Assembly: GCA_029863825.1 (NCBI GenBank)
Contig: JAOTUP010000174.1
Span: 1 to 5,421 of the forward strand
From: Acidobacteriota bacterium
GTDB taxonomy: Bacteria; Acidobacteriota; Thermoanaerobaculia; Multivoradales; JAHEKO01
DNA length: 5,421 nt
Reading direction: 5' to 3'
Shown here: piece after piece, positions 5,388-5,421 of the stretch
Numbering within the stretch: the first letter of the stretch is position 1
Layout of the letters: every line of letters starts with the position of its first letter
Position numbers and translations under genes: made by a program
Notes under the pieces: model-generated
Told to the model about the DNA's origin: nothing
The model's input: only the letters and a program-made list of their open reading frames with translations
The model's database searches: none

Positions 5388-5421
5388 GACGGAAACTCAA
5401 GTATTCTGGCACATCCAGATG
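5388..5421 (-). promoter_or_regulatory. Start of the diguanylate cyclase upstream region (cut by window edge)
   Basis: Only 34 bases are visible. They hold an in-frame stop, the weak GAG (5396-5398) before the start codon, and a small CTGG/CCAG dyad near 5405-5417. No promoter can be called with confidence because any -35 would lie outside the window. Confidence 0.25.

Overview
The window is a high-GC bacterial chromosomal segment. It encodes a TonB-dependent outer-membrane receptor with a Sec-type signal peptide, so the host is a diderm (Gram-negative type) bacterium. The sequence alone does not fix the phylum. Acidobacteriota, Myxococcota or a high-GC proteobacterium would all fit, and this is only a guess. 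No tRNA, rRNA, CRISPR array, insertion sequence or phage gene was seen.

Layout. From about 1 to 2809 four genes run leftward on the minus strand. In transcription order they are: (1) a HugZ/HutZ-like FMN-binding split-barrel protein (2270-2809); (2) a small four-helix membrane protein of unknown family (1770-2273); (3) a seven-helix membrane protein of unknown family (881-1627); (4) the N-terminal 294 residues of a TonB-dependent receptor (1-884), cut by the window edge. Genes 1/2 and 3/4 are joined by 4-bp ATGA stop/start overlaps. Genes 2 and 3 are separated by 142 bp holding an imperfect palindromic, REP-like element. Positions 2810-3272 form a 463-bp divergent intergenic region with candidate promoters for both sides. 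On the plus strand a YgdQ-type TerC membrane protein follows (3273-4034). It converges across 108 bp, which include a hairpin, on a minus-strand diguanylate cyclase with a TM, coiled-coil, GAF and GGDEF layout (4143-5387).

How the genes may work together. A HugZ-type protein in one transcription unit with a plug-domain outer-membrane receptor suggests haem or iron acquisition. The two unrecognised inner-membrane proteins between them are the most interesting part of the window, because they sit where a permease or TonB-energising components would be expected. The HugZ-like protein has only two histidines, both in its N-terminal third, and so appears to lack the C-terminal haem-ligand histidine known from HutZ/HugZ. 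Its role in haem breakdown is therefore uncertain. TerC (probably metal-ion transport) and the diguanylate cyclase are separate units with no visible link to the operon.
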